Of a stretch of 64,000 nucleotides of DNA, positions 12,740-21,059 are shown one piece after another. Made by a program: the position numbers and the translations under genes. The notes beneath the pieces were generated by a model, which was not told the origin of the DNA, did not search any database, and saw nothing but the letters and a program-made list of their open reading frames with translations. The DNA is from Burkholderiales bacterium (GTDB taxonomy: Bacteria; Pseudomonadota; Gammaproteobacteria; Burkholderiales; Burkholderiaceae_C). The DNA lies in the NCBI GenBank assembly GCA_021414305.1, contig JAIOOS010000029.1, forward strand, positions 62,001-126,000. The letters run 5' to 3'. Each line of letters opens with the position of its first letter. Within the stretch, counting starts at the first letter, position 1.

Positions 12740-13435
12740 ATGGCTCAAAGTCTGCAAACGGTCGGTGGCGGGTATGTCGGCGAAGTCGGCAGCGTCGACC
12801 AGCGCAACCGGGTTCTTCGCAATACCTATTGGCTGCTCGCCCTGTCGATGCTGCCCACGGTGCTTGGCGCGTACGTTGGCGTCGCGACCGGCGCGATGGC
12901 AACGCTCGGCGCAGGCATGAGCGCGATCGTCTTCCTCGGCGGCGCCTTCGGCTTCATGTTCGCGATCGAGAAGACCAAGAACTCGGCCGCCGGCGTTCCG
13001 GTGCTGCTGGCGTTCACGTTCTTCATGGGCCTGATGCTGTCGCGCATGCTGAGCTTCGTGCTCGGCCTCTCGAACGGCCCCGGACTGATCATGACGGCGT
13101 TCGCCGGCACGGGTCTCATCTTCTTCGGCATGGCGGCGCTGTCCACGGTGATCAAGCGCGACCTGTCGGCGATGGGCAAGTTCCTATTCATCGGTGCGAT
13201 CCTGGTGCTGGTGGCGAGCATCGCCAACATCTGGCTGCAGTCGAGCACGCTGATGATCACGCTCTCGGTCCTGGTGATCGGCATCTTCTCCGCCTTCATC
13301 ATCTATGACCTGCAGCGTGTGAAGAACGGCCTCGAGACGAACTACATCACCGCCACGCTCGGTGTGTACCTCAGCGTCTACAACATCTTCTCGGCCCTGC
13401 TCTCGATCTTCGGGATCGGCGGCAGCCGCGAGTAA
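12740..13435 (+). CDS. Bax inhibitor-1 / YccA-family integral membrane protein
   Basis: A 231-residue inner-membrane protein with seven predicted hydrophobic helices, characteristic of the BI-1/TMBIM family. In E. coli YccA is an FtsH substrate and modulator, and other members are calcium leak channels. The N-terminus holds LRNTYWLLALSMLPTVLGAY and the C-terminus IIYDLQRVKNG....YITATLGVYLSVYNIFSALLSIFG, where the conserved Asp of the TM7 pore pair is seen. The ATG at 12740 was chosen because GGAGG precedes it by 4 nt. ftsH lies 7 kb away, so no operon link is implied. A strong terminator follows. Confidence 0.93.
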   Translation: MAQSLQTVGGGYVGEVGSVDQRNRVLRNTYWLLALSMLPTVLGAYVGVATGAMATLGAGMSAIVFLGGAFGFMFAIEKTKNSAAGVPVLLAFTFFMGLMLSRMLSFVLGLSNGPGLIMTAFAGTGLIFFGMAALSTVIKRDLSAMGKFLFIGAILVLVASIANIWLQSSTLMITLSVLVIGIFSAFIIYDLQRVKNGLETNYITATLGVYLSVYNIFSALLSIFGIGGSRE

Positions 13436-13469
13436 GACGCTTCGACGAGCCGGCGCTTCGCCGCATCGA

Positions 13470-13497
13470 CAAGGCCCCTGCGGGGGCCTTGTTCTTT
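13470..13497. terminator. Intrinsic terminator between the BI-1 gene and rlmD
   Basis: CAAGGCCCC (13470-13478), loop TGCG, GGGGCCTTG (13483-13491), then TTCTTTT. A perfect 9-bp stem followed by a T-rich tail on the plus strand ends the BI-1 gene. rlmD converges from the right, so the hairpin may serve both strands. Confidence 0.85.
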
Positions 13498-13504
13498 TGT
13501 GGGG

Positions 13505-14842
13505 TCAGATCCGGTCGAAGACGGCGATGCTCTCCACGTGGGTGGTGTGCGGGAACATGTTCACCGCCCCCGCCGCCGAGCAGCGATAGCCGGCTCGGTG
13601 GACCATCAGGCCGGCGTCGCGCGCCAGGGTCGCCGGGTTGCAGCTCACGTAGACGATCCGCCTCGGCGGCGACCAGCCTGCGACCGGCGCTTCCGCCAGG
13701 TCGGCCAGCGCCTTGGCGATCGCGAACGCGCCTTCGCGGGGCGGATCGATCAGCCAGCGATCGGCGGCGCCGATCTGCGCCAGCGTCTCGGGCGTGATCT
13801 CGAACAGGTTGCGCACCTCGAAGCGGGTTCTCCCGGCCAGGCCGTTCAGCAGCGCGGCCTCGCCGGCACGCTCGACGAGCGCCTTGCTGCCCTCGATGCC
13901 GAGCACCGACACCGCTCGCCGCGCCAAAGGGAGCGTGAAGTTTCCGAGGCCACAGAACCAGTCGATCACCGAGTCGTCGGGCTCGGGCGCCAGCAGCCGC
14001 ACGGCACGCGACACCAGGGCCCGGTTGATGTCGCCATTGACCTGGGTGAAGTCGGTCGGCCGGAACGGCATGACGACCGCGAACTCAGGCAGCCGGTAGT
14101 CCAGGCTCGAGGCTGCGCCGTCGAGCCGGCGCACCGTGTCCGGCCCCTTGGGCTGCAACCACCACTCGACGCCGTGCTGGGTGGCGAAGGCGCGCAGCCG
14201 ATCCAGGTCTTCCTCGACCAGCGGCTCGAGGTGGCGCAGCACCAGGGCGGTGGTCGCATCGCCGACGGCCAATTCGATCTGCGGCAAGCGGTCGCGGGCG
14301 TGCATCGCGCCGACCAGCTCGCGCAGCGGCAGCAGCAGATCGCTCACGTGCTTCGGCAGGACGTCGCAGCTGCGGATGTCGGCGACGTAACTCGACTTGC
14401 GCTCGTGAAAGCCAACAAGCACCCCGCCCTTCTTGACCACATGGCGCACCGAGAGGCGCGCCCGCTGGCGGTAGCCCCAGGCCGGCCCCTCGATCGGCCG
14501 CAGCACCTGCTCGGCCTTCACCTTGCCCAGGTGCCAGAGCGCGTCTTCCAGCGCCCGCTGCTTGGTCGCCACCTGCGCGCCGACGTGCAGGTGCTGCATC
14601 GCGCAGCCGCCGCAGACGCCGAAGTGCGGGCAGCGCGGCACGACCCGCTGCGCGCTCTCGCGGCGCAGCGCGACCAGCGCCGCCTGCTCCCAGTTGTTCT
14701 TCTTCCGGCGCACCGCCACCCGGACTTGCTCGCCCGGCAGCGCGTCCTCGACGAACACCACCTTGCCTTCGGCGTTGTGCGCCACGCCCTGCGCCTCGAG
14801 GTCGAGCGACTCGATGCGAAGCCACTCGTCCGTGCTCGTCAT
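13505..14842 (-). CDS. rlmD: 23S rRNA (uracil-1939-C5)-methyltransferase RlmD
   Basis: SAM-dependent m5U methyltransferase acting on 23S rRNA. 445 residues. An N-terminal TRAM domain (about 5-65) leads to a cysteine cluster CPHFGVCGGCAMQHL that holds a 4Fe-4S centre, with the fourth Cys expected near CDVLPKH. The methyltransferase domain has DWFCGLGNFTLPLARR (SAM) and the catalytic-Cys motif YVSCNPATLARD. It is monocistronic, convergent with the BI-1 gene and divergent from the glycine riboswitch. Confidence 0.95.
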   Translation of the reverse strand: MTSTDEWLRIESLDLEAQGVAHNAEGKVVFVEDALPGEQVRVAVRRKKNNWEQAALVALRRESAQRVVPRCPHFGVCGGCAMQHLHVGAQVATKQRALEDALWHLGKVKAEQVLRPIEGPAWGYRQRARLSVRHVVKKGGVLVGFHERKSSYVADIRSCDVLPKHVSDLLLPLRELVGAMHARDRLPQIELAVGDATTALVLRHLEPLVEEDLDRLRAFATQHGVEWWLQPKGPDTVRRLDGAASSLDYRLPEFAVVMPFRPTDFTQVNGDINRALVSRAVRLLAPEPDDSVIDWFCGLGNFTLPLARRAVSVLGIEGSKALVERAGEAALLNGLAGRTRFEVRNLFEITPETLAQIGAADRWLIDPPREGAFAIAKALADLAEAPVAGWSPPRRIVYVSCNPATLARDAGLMVHRAGYRCSAAGAVNMFPHTTHVESIAVFDRI

Positions 14843-14890
14843 GGGGGGGATTATCCCGAGCCTCGGGAGGCGCTGCTAAACTCGCCGCGC

Positions 14891-15095
14891 CAGGAGAGTG
14901 CTCGGTCGAACGAGCCGCCGAAGGCGCAGATGGGACCTTCGGGTCGCGTCGAACGCTCAGGCACCAAGGACTGGCAAGCGCTCGCGAAAGCAGGCGTTCC
15001 TCGCTGGAGAGAGGCCCGTTTCGAGCGGGTCCACCGAAGGGGCAAGCGGTGTCGTTCGCGATGCCGCCAATCTCTCAGGTAGAGCGGACAGCAAG
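14891..15095 (+). ncRNA. Tandem glycine riboswitch (gcvT element)
   Basis: Two consecutive aptamers. The first (about 14891-14977) shows AGGAGAGTGCT, CGCCGAAGGCGCA and CGCTCAGGCACCAAGGACTGG-type elements. The second (about 15003-15095) shows CTGGAGAGAGGCCC, CACCGAAGGGGCAAGC and CTCTCAGGTAGAGCGGACAG. These are the conserved P1/P3 core sequences of the glycine aptamer, and the short linker fits the cooperative tandem form. It lies directly before gcvT, so it should turn on glycine cleavage when glycine is high. Other than the riboswitch, this 311-nt gap carries no gene. Confidence 0.93.
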
Positions 15096-15148
15096 GGCAA
15101 ATGATCCCGGGCGGCTTCGGCGGCACGGGTGTGCAATTTGCTCCGGAG
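15095..15148 (+). promoter_or_regulatory. Likely expression platform of the glycine riboswitch
   Basis: GGGCAAAT (15095-15102), the 3' edge of aptamer II, can pair with ATTTGCTC (15136-15143), one G-U included. That places the Shine-Dalgarno GGAG (15145-15148) immediately beside the stem. An inner pairing CCCG (15106-15109) with CGGG (15126-15129) extends it. No T-run follows, so control of translation initiation is more likely than termination. The folding is read by eye. Confidence 0.5.
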
Positions 15149-15153
15149 CCGCC

Positions 15154-16296
15154 ATGACCTCCCCCGACCCGACCGCAGCCCCGACCGCGCCGCTGCTGCA
15201 CACGCCGCTCTACGCGCTTCACCTCGAGCTCGGCGCGAAGATGGTGCCTTTCGCCGGCTACGCCATGCCGGTGCAGTATCCGCAAGGCATCCTCGCCGAG
15301 CACCGGCAGTGCCGCGATTCGGCAGTGCTGTTCGACGTCTCGCACATGGGCCAGCTGCGCCTGCAGGGCGAAGACGCCGCGGCCGCGCTGGAGTCGCTGG
15401 TGCCGGTCGACATCGCCGGCCTGGCCCCCGGCAAGCAGCGCTACGCCCTGTTCACCAACGAGGCCGGCGGCATCCTCGACGACCTGATGGTGACGCGCCG
15501 CGACGACCATCTCTTCCTCATCGTCAACGCCGCCTGCAAGGAAGCCGACACCGCGCACCTGCGCGCGCACCTGGCCACCCGCTGCCTGATCGAGCCGCTG
15601 CCGGAGCGCGCGCTGCTCGCGCTGCAGGGGCCGAAAGCCGCCGCGGTGATGGCCCGCCTCGCCCCGGAGCTGGCCCGGCTCACCTTCATGACCGGCGGGG
15701 ACGCGATCATCCATGGCATCGCCTGCTTCGCCACGCGCTCCGGCTACACCGGCGAAGACGGCTTCGAGATCTCGGTCGCCTCGGCCGAGGCCGAGGCGCT
15801 GGCCCGCGCCCTGCTGGCCGAGCCCGAGGTCGCGCCCGCCGGTCTCGGCGCACGCGACACGCTGCGGCTCGAAGCGGGCCTCTGCCTCTACGGCCACGAC
15901 ATCGACACCGCCACCACGCCGGTTCAGGCCGGGCTCACCTGGGCGATCCAGAAGGTGCGCCGGCCGGGCGGCGCGCGGGCCGGTGGCTACCCGGGCGAAA
16001 GCACGATCGCGGCGCAGCTCGCCGACGGCGCCGCGGTCAAGCGGGTCGGCCTCGTCGGCCTCGAGCGGGTGCCGGTGCGCGAAGGCGCGGCCATCGTCGA
16101 CGACGCCGGCGGCACGATCGGCCGCGTCACCAGCGGCACCATCGGGCCGAGCGTCGGCCAGCCGATCGCGATGGCCTACCTGCCCGCCGCGCTCGCCGTG
16201 CCCGGCACCGTGGTCCATGCCGACGTCCGTGGCAAGCGCCAGCCGATGCGCGTCTCTCCCATGCCCTTCGCGCCGCATCGCTACTTCCGCGGCTGA
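15154..16296 (+). CDS. gcvT: Glycine cleavage system T protein (aminomethyltransferase)
   Basis: Transfers the methylene group from aminomethyl-lipoyl-GcvH to tetrahydrofolate, releasing ammonia. 380 residues, one GCV_T domain plus the C-terminal beta-barrel. Recognised stretches: KMVPFAGYAMPVQY, LFDVSHMGQL with the folate-site Asp, RSGYTGEDGFEIS and RDTLRLEAGLCLYGHD. The ATG at 15154 follows GGAG by 5 nt; frames extending upstream run through the riboswitch and were rejected. First gene of gcvT-gcvH-gcvP, all controlled by the glycine riboswitch. Confidence 0.97.
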   Translation: MTSPDPTAAPTAPLLHTPLYALHLELGAKMVPFAGYAMPVQYPQGILAEHRQCRDSAVLFDVSHMGQLRLQGEDAAAALESLVPVDIAGLAPGKQRYALFTNEAGGILDDLMVTRRDDHLFLIVNAACKEADTAHLRAHLATRCLIEPLPERALLALQGPKAAAVMARLAPELARLTFMTGGDAIIHGIACFATRSGYTGEDGFEISVASAEAEALARALLAEPEVAPAGLGARDTLRLEAGLCLYGHDIDTATTPVQAGLTWAIQKVRRPGGARAGGYPGESTIAAQLADGAAVKRVGLVGLERVPVREGAAIVDDAGGTIGRVTSGTIGPSVGQPIAMAYLPAALAVPGTVVHADVRGKRQPMRVSPMPFAPHRYFRG

Positions 16297-16330
16297 TCTC
16301 AACCTTCGTCCTTCCTTCAGGAGCCCAGCA

Positions 16331-16705
16331 ATGACCGTCAAGTACACCAGTGACCACGAATGGATCAGCTTCGACGAGGCCGGCCCGGCCACCGTCGGCA
16401 TCACCCAGCACGCGCAGGACGCGCTCGGCGACGTCGTCTTCGTCGACCTGCCCGCCCTCGGCAAGACCTTCGCCAAGGGCGATGTCGCCGGCGTGGTCGA
16501 GTCGGTGAAGGCCGCCGCCGATCTGTACATGCCGGTCGGCGGCGAGATCGTCGAGGTGAACGAGGCGCTGCGCGCGGACCCGTCGCTCGCCAACAGCGAC
16601 CCGCAGGCGTCCGGCTGGTTCTTCAAGATCAAGGTCGCCAGCCCGGGCGAGACCGACGGCCTGCTCGATCAGGGCGCCTACGACGAGCTCGTCAAGAACG
16701 CCTGA
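16331..16705 (+). CDS. gcvH: Glycine cleavage system H protein
   Basis: Lipoyl carrier that shuttles the aminomethyl intermediate from GcvP to GcvT. 124 residues, normal size. The lipoylation lysine lies in VVESVKAAADLYMPV, and the family start KYTSDHEWI is intact. The ATG at 16331 is 34 nt after gcvT, with AGGAG upstream. Confidence 0.98.
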   Translation: MTVKYTSDHEWISFDEAGPATVGITQHAQDALGDVVFVDLPALGKTFAKGDVAGVVESVKAAADLYMPVGGEIVEVNEALRADPSLANSDPQASGWFFKIKVASPGETDGLLDQGAYDELVKNA

Positions 16706-16746
16706 ACCCGCCTCGCCCCCGCGCCGCACCGACCGGAACTTCCGCC

Positions 16747-19677
16747 ATGCTCATGTCCGCCCTGAAGCCGCTCTCCGAGCTCGAGAACCCGTCCGAGTTC
16801 GTCGCCCGCCACATCGGCATCGACGCTGCCGCGGAGGCGACGATGCTGAAGGCGATCGGCGCCGACTCGCGTCGCGCACTGGTGGAAGCGATCGTGCCGG
16901 CATCGATCGCCCGCGCCGCGCCGATGCGCCTGCCGGCGGTGCTGACCGAAGCGCAGGCGCTCGCCGAGCTGCGCGCCGTCGCAGCGAAGAACAAGGTCCT
17001 GAAGAGCTTCATCGGCCAAGGCTACCACGGCACGCACACGCCCGGCGTCATCCTGCGCAACGTGCTCGAGAACCCGGCCTGGTACACCGCCTACACGCCG
17101 TACCAGGCGGAGATCTCGCAGGGCCGGCTCGAGGCCTTGGTCAACTTCCAGACGATGGTGACGGACCTCACGGGCATGGCCATCGCCGGCGCGTCGATGC
17201 TCGACGAAGCCACCGCCGCCGCCGAGGCGATGACGCTGGCGCTGCGCGTCGGCCATCCGGGCAAGGGCACGGCGGGCTCGACCTTCTTCGTTGCCGACGA
17301 CGTGCTGCCGCAGACGCTGGAGGTGGTACGCACGCGCGCGGCGCCGCTCGGCATCGTCGTCGTCACCGGCCCGGCGAGCGCGGCGGCCCAGGCCGACGCA
17401 TTCGGCGTCCTGCTGCAATACCCCGGCGTCGGCGGCGCGGTCCACGACCTGAAGCCGGTGATCGCCGCGGTCCACGCCAAGGGCGGGATCGCGATCGTCG
17501 CCGCCGACCTGCTGGCCCTCACCCTGCTCGTGCCGCCCGGCGAGCTCGGCGCCGACATCTGCGTCGGCAACACGCAGCGCTTCGGCATGCCCATGGGCAA
17601 CGGCGGTCCGCACGCCGCCTTCCTCGCCACCAAGGACGAGTTCAAGCGCTCGATGCCGGGCCGCCTGGTTGGCGTGAGCGTCGATGCGCACGGCCGGCCC
17701 GCGTATCGCCTGGCGCTGCAGACGCGCGAGCAGCACATCCGCCGCGAGAAGGCGACGAGCAACATCTGCACCGCGCAGGTGCTGCCCGCCGTCGTCGCCG
17801 GCATGTATGCGGTCTACCACGGGCCGCAGGGCCTGCTGCGGATCGCCCGGCGCGTCGCCAGCTACACCGCGGTGTTCGCCGCCGGGTTCGAGGCGATGGG
17901 CCTGGCCCGGACCCACGACGACGCCTTCGACACGATCGAGCTGCGCACCGAGGGCCGGACCGACGCGGTGATCGCCGCCGCCGCGAGCGGCGGCATGAAC
18001 CTGCGCCGCGCATCGGCAACGAGCGTCGGCATCAGCCTCGACGAGACGACGACCCGCGCCGACATCGAGGCGCTATGGTCGGTGTTCTCGGCGAACGGAT
18101 TCGGCAAGGCGCCGACCGACCTCTGGGCGCGCAGCGAGAAAGGCGTCGAGTCGCTGATCCCGACCGGCCTGCGCCGTGCCGGCGCCTTCCTCGCCCATCC
18201 CACCTTCCACCGGCACCGCTCCGAGACCGAGATGCTGCGCTACCTGCGCATGCTCGCCGACAAGGACCTGGCGCTCGACCGCTCGATGATCCCGCTCGGC
18301 TCGTGCACGATGAAGCTGAACGCGACCAGCGAGATGATCCCGATCACCTGGCCCGAGTTCGCCAACATTCATCCGTTCGCCCCGGCCGAGCAGCGTGCCG
18401 GCTATGACCTGCTGCGCCGCCAGCTCGAAGGCTGGCTTTGCGAGGCGACCGGCTATGCCGGCGTCAGCCTGCAGCCGAACGCCGGGTCGCAGGGCGAATA
18501 CGCCGGCCTGCTGGCCATCCGCGCCTGGCATGCCGCGCGCGGCGAGTCAGGCCGCACGGTCTGCCTGATCCCCGAGTCGGCGCACGGCACCAATCCGGCG
18601 AGCGCGCAGATGGTCGGCATGCAGGTCGTGGTCACGAAGTGCGACGCCGAAGGCAATGTCGACCTCGCCGACCTCGAGGCCAAGTGCGTCCAGCACCGCG
18701 AGCGCCTGGCGGCGGTGATGATCACCTACCCCTCGACCTACGGCGTGTTCGAGAGCCGGGTCAAGGAGCTCTGCGCCATCGTCCACCGCCACGGCGGCCG
18801 GGTCTACGTCGACGGCGCGAACATGAACGCGCTGGTCGGCGTCGCCGCGCCGGGCGAGTTCGGCGGCGACGTCAGCCACCTCAACCTGCACAAGACGTTC
18901 TGCATTCCGCACGGCGGCGGCGGCCCGGGCGTCGGTCCGGTCTGCGTCGTCGCCGACCTGGTGCCCTACCTTCCGGGCCACGCCGCCGGCGGTGTTGCCA
19001 GCCAGGGCGTGGGCGCGGTCTCGGCGGCGCCCCTCGGCAACGCCGCGGTCCTGCCGATCAGCTGGATGTACATGCGGATGATGGGCGCTGAAGGCCTGCA
19101 GCGCGCCACCGAAACCGCGATCCTCTCGGCCAACTACGTCGCCGCCCGCCTCTCGGACCACTACGAGGTGCACTACAGCGGCAACGTGCCGGGCATCAAG
19201 GGCGGCGGCGTGGCCCACGAGTGCATCCTCGACCTGCGGCCGCTGAAAGACGCGACCGGCGGCGTCCACGGCGTGAGCGCCGAGGACGTCGCCAAGCGGC
19301 TGATCGACTACGGCTTCCACGCGCCGACACTGAGCTTTCCGGTCCCCGGCACGCTGATGGTCGAGCCGACCGAAAGCGAATCGCTGGCCGAACTCGACCG
19401 CTTCTGCGCGGCGATGATCGCGATCCGGGGCGAGATCGCGCAGGTCGAGCAAGGCGCCTGGCCGCGCGACGACAACCCGCTCAAGCACGCGCCGCACACC
19501 GCGGAAATGCTGCTCGCCGCCGAGTGGCCGCATGCGTACACGCGCGAGCAGGCCGCCTATCCGCTGGCGTCGCTGCGCGCCGCCAAGTACTGGTCGCCGG
19601 TCGGCCGGGTCGACAACGTCTGGGGCGACCGGAACCTGTCGTGCTCGTGTCCGCCGCTGTCTGCCTACGAGGAATGA
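16747..19677 (+). CDS. gcvP: Glycine dehydrogenase (decarboxylating), P protein
   Basis: PLP enzyme that decarboxylates glycine and passes the aminomethyl group to lipoyl-GcvH. 976 residues in the single-chain (alpha2) form: an N-terminal half (about 1-450) and a C-terminal half bearing the PLP lysine Lys716 in HLNLHKTFC, followed by a GGGGPG loop. ARHIG near the start and GSCTMKLNATSEM are typical. The ATG at 16747 is used; an ATG two codons later is equally possible. Last gene of the gcv operon. Confidence 0.98.
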   Translation: MLMSALKPLSELENPSEFVARHIGIDAAAEATMLKAIGADSRRALVEAIVPASIARAAPMRLPAVLTEAQALAELRAVAAKNKVLKSFIGQGYHGTHTPGVILRNVLENPAWYTAYTPYQAEISQGRLEALVNFQTMVTDLTGMAIAGASMLDEATAAAEAMTLALRVGHPGKGTAGSTFFVADDVLPQTLEVVRTRAAPLGIVVVTGPASAAAQADAFGVLLQYPGVGGAVHDLKPVIAAVHAKGGIAIVAADLLALTLLVPPGELGADICVGNTQRFGMPMGNGGPHAAFLATKDEFKRSMPGRLVGVSVDAHGRPAYRLALQTREQHIRREKATSNICTAQVLPAVVAGMYAVYHGPQGLLRIARRVASYTAVFAAGFEAMGLARTHDDAFDTIELRTEGRTDAVIAAAASGGMNLRRASATSVGISLDETTTRADIEALWSVFSANGFGKAPTDLWARSEKGVESLIPTGLRRAGAFLAHPTFHRHRSETEMLRYLRMLADKDLALDRSMIPLGSCTMKLNATSEMIPITWPEFANIHPFAPAEQRAGYDLLRRQLEGWLCEATGYAGVSLQPNAGSQGEYAGLLAIRAWHAARGESGRTVCLIPESAHGTNPASAQMVGMQVVVTKCDAEGNVDLADLEAKCVQHRERLAAVMITYPSTYGVFESRVKELCAIVHRHGGRVYVDGANMNALVGVAAPGEFGGDVSHLNLHKTFCIPHGGGGPGVGPVCVVADLVPYLPGHAAGGVASQGVGAVSAAPLGNAAVLPISWMYMRMMGAEGLQRATETAILSANYVAARLSDHYEVHYSGNVPGIKGGGVAHECILDLRPLKDATGGVHGVSAEDVAKRLIDYGFHAPTLSFPVPGTLMVEPTESESLAELDRFCAAMIAIRGEIAQVEQGAWPRDDNPLKHAPHTAEMLLAAEWPHAYTREQAAYPLASLRAAKYWSPVGRVDNVWGDRNLSCSCPPLSAYEE

Positions 19678-19744
19678 TGCGGCGCAGCAACTCTGGAACG
19701 GCTTATGCGTGGGCGAACCATCGCAACTGCCGCTCCGGAGCGCC

Positions 19745-20191
19745 ATGACGACCGACACCCCTGTCACGAATCTTTTCTCGCACGTCAAAGGCAGCCAGGC
19801 CGAGTGGACGAGTGGCGGCCTTCGCGACTTCTTCCTCTACAAGGATCTCGGCATCAAGGACGCCACCGGCGGCCGGGTGATCGCCCACCTGGTGAAGGCC
19901 AACGAGGCACCGGAGAGGGGCACGGGCTGGCACCGCCACGTCGCCGATTTCCAGATCGTGCTCATGCTCAAGGGCTGGGCCCGGTTCATGTACGAGGACA
20001 AGGACACCCTGGTCGAGGCCGGCGACTGCGTGCACCAGCGCCCCGGGATCGTGCACTACCTCTACGACTACTCGCCCGACATGGAGTACCTGGAGATCGT
20101 CGGGCCGGCCGACTTCGGCACCGTCGACATGCCTGCACCGGCAGAAGTGCCCGAGCCGACGCCCTGGCCGATGGCGGCGAAGGCGGCCTAG
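19745..20191 (+). CDS. Cupin-domain protein of unknown substrate
   Basis: A 148-residue single-domain cupin, cytoplasmic. Cupin motif 1 is seen in GTGWHRHVADFQIVLMLKGW (His-x-His plus Gln in place of the usual Glu) and motif 2 in GDCVHQRPGIVHYLYDYS. Metal binding is plausible but unproved. The ATG at 19745 has GGAG upstream. It follows gcvP by 67 nt on the same strand, so it may be read through from the gcv operon, but no link to glycine metabolism is known. Its stop is only 1 nt from the stop of the convergent GST gene. Confidence 0.8.
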   Translation: MTTDTPVTNLFSHVKGSQAEWTSGGLRDFFLYKDLGIKDATGGRVIAHLVKANEAPERGTGWHRHVADFQIVLMLKGWARFMYEDKDTLVEAGDCVHQRPGIVHYLYDYSPDMEYLEIVGPADFGTVDMPAPAEVPEPTPWPMAAKAA

Positions 20192-20192
20192 C

Positions 20193-20966
20193 CTAGAAAT
20201 CCATGTCGAGCTCCTCGATGTCGTCGGGCTCGAGCCTGGCGGCGGCGATCCACTCCTGCATCTCCGGCATGGCCATCACCGTCTGGCAGTAGGTGATGCA
20301 GGGCTTGTTGAGCTTCACGTCGTAGGTGAAGAAGCGGGTGGCGACCGGCGCGAACATCGCGTCGGCCATCGTCCGGTGCTTGCCGAACAGCCAAGGCCCG
20401 CCGTAGGTGGCCAGGCACTCGGTCCAGATCTCGACGATGCGGTCGATGTCGGGCTGGGCGCCGGCCCAGATCTTGTAGCCCGGATGGCGCGCCTTCAGGT
20501 TCATCGGCAGCGCCGAGCGCAGGTTGGCGAAGCCCGAGTTCATCTCGCCGCAGACCGAGCGGCAGTGCGCGCGGGCGACCCGGTCGGCCGGCAGCAGCCC
20601 GGCTTCGGGCCGCACCTCGTCGAGGTAATGGGCGATCGCCAGCGTGTTCCAGACCTTGATGCCCTCGTGGGTGAGGCAGGGAACGCGGATCGAAGGCGCG
20701 AGCAGCAGGAGCTCCTTCCGGGCGTCGGCGTCGTCGGGCGAGACCATCACCTCGTCGAACGCCAGCCCGGCGAAGCGGGCCAGCAGCCAGCCCCGCAGCG
20801 ACCAGGAGGAGTAGTTCTTGCTGCTCAGGGTCAGCGAGGCGACGGCTGCCGCCGCCTTCTTCCGAGCCGCAGGCGCCTTAGCCGGCGCGGCTGCCTTGGC
20901 CGAAGGCTTCGGCGCCGGCATCTTTCGTGCGACTTTGGACCGGCTGGGCGCTGCGGCTTCACTCAT
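20193..20966 (-). CDS. Glutathione S-transferase-family protein with a Lys/Ala/Pro-rich N-terminal tail
   Basis: 257 residues. Residues about 43-125 form a thioredoxin-like GST N domain (SLTLSSKNYSSWSLRGWLLARF, with SxxSxR as a candidate glutathione site). Residues 126-257 form the helical C domain. IRVPCLTHEG contains the cis-Pro, although a glutathione-binding ES pair is not obvious. The first ~42 residues (KVARKMPAPKPSAKAAAPAKAP...) are a low-complexity basic tail like histone H1 tails and unlike ordinary GSTs. Start ATG 20966. Monocistronic, divergent from phaZ. The substrate is unknown. Confidence 0.85.
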   Translation of the reverse strand: MSEAAAPSRSKVARKMPAPKPSAKAAAPAKAPAARKKAAAAVASLTLSSKNYSSWSLRGWLLARFAGLAFDEVMVSPDDADARKELLLLAPSIRVPCLTHEGIKVWNTLAIAHYLDEVRPEAGLLPADRVARAHCRSVCGEMNSGFANLRSALPMNLKARHPGYKIWAGAQPDIDRIVEIWTECLATYGGPWLFGKHRTMADAMFAPVATRFFTYDVKLNKPCITYCQTVMAMPEMQEWIAAARLEPDDIEELDMDF

Positions 20967-21059
20967 GCACGCTTATGACGCAATCGCTGTGCCACGATGC
21001 AAGGGCGCTGGCGCACAAGTTGCTCCTTTCGGCGCACAACCATAAGGCACCCCCACCCC

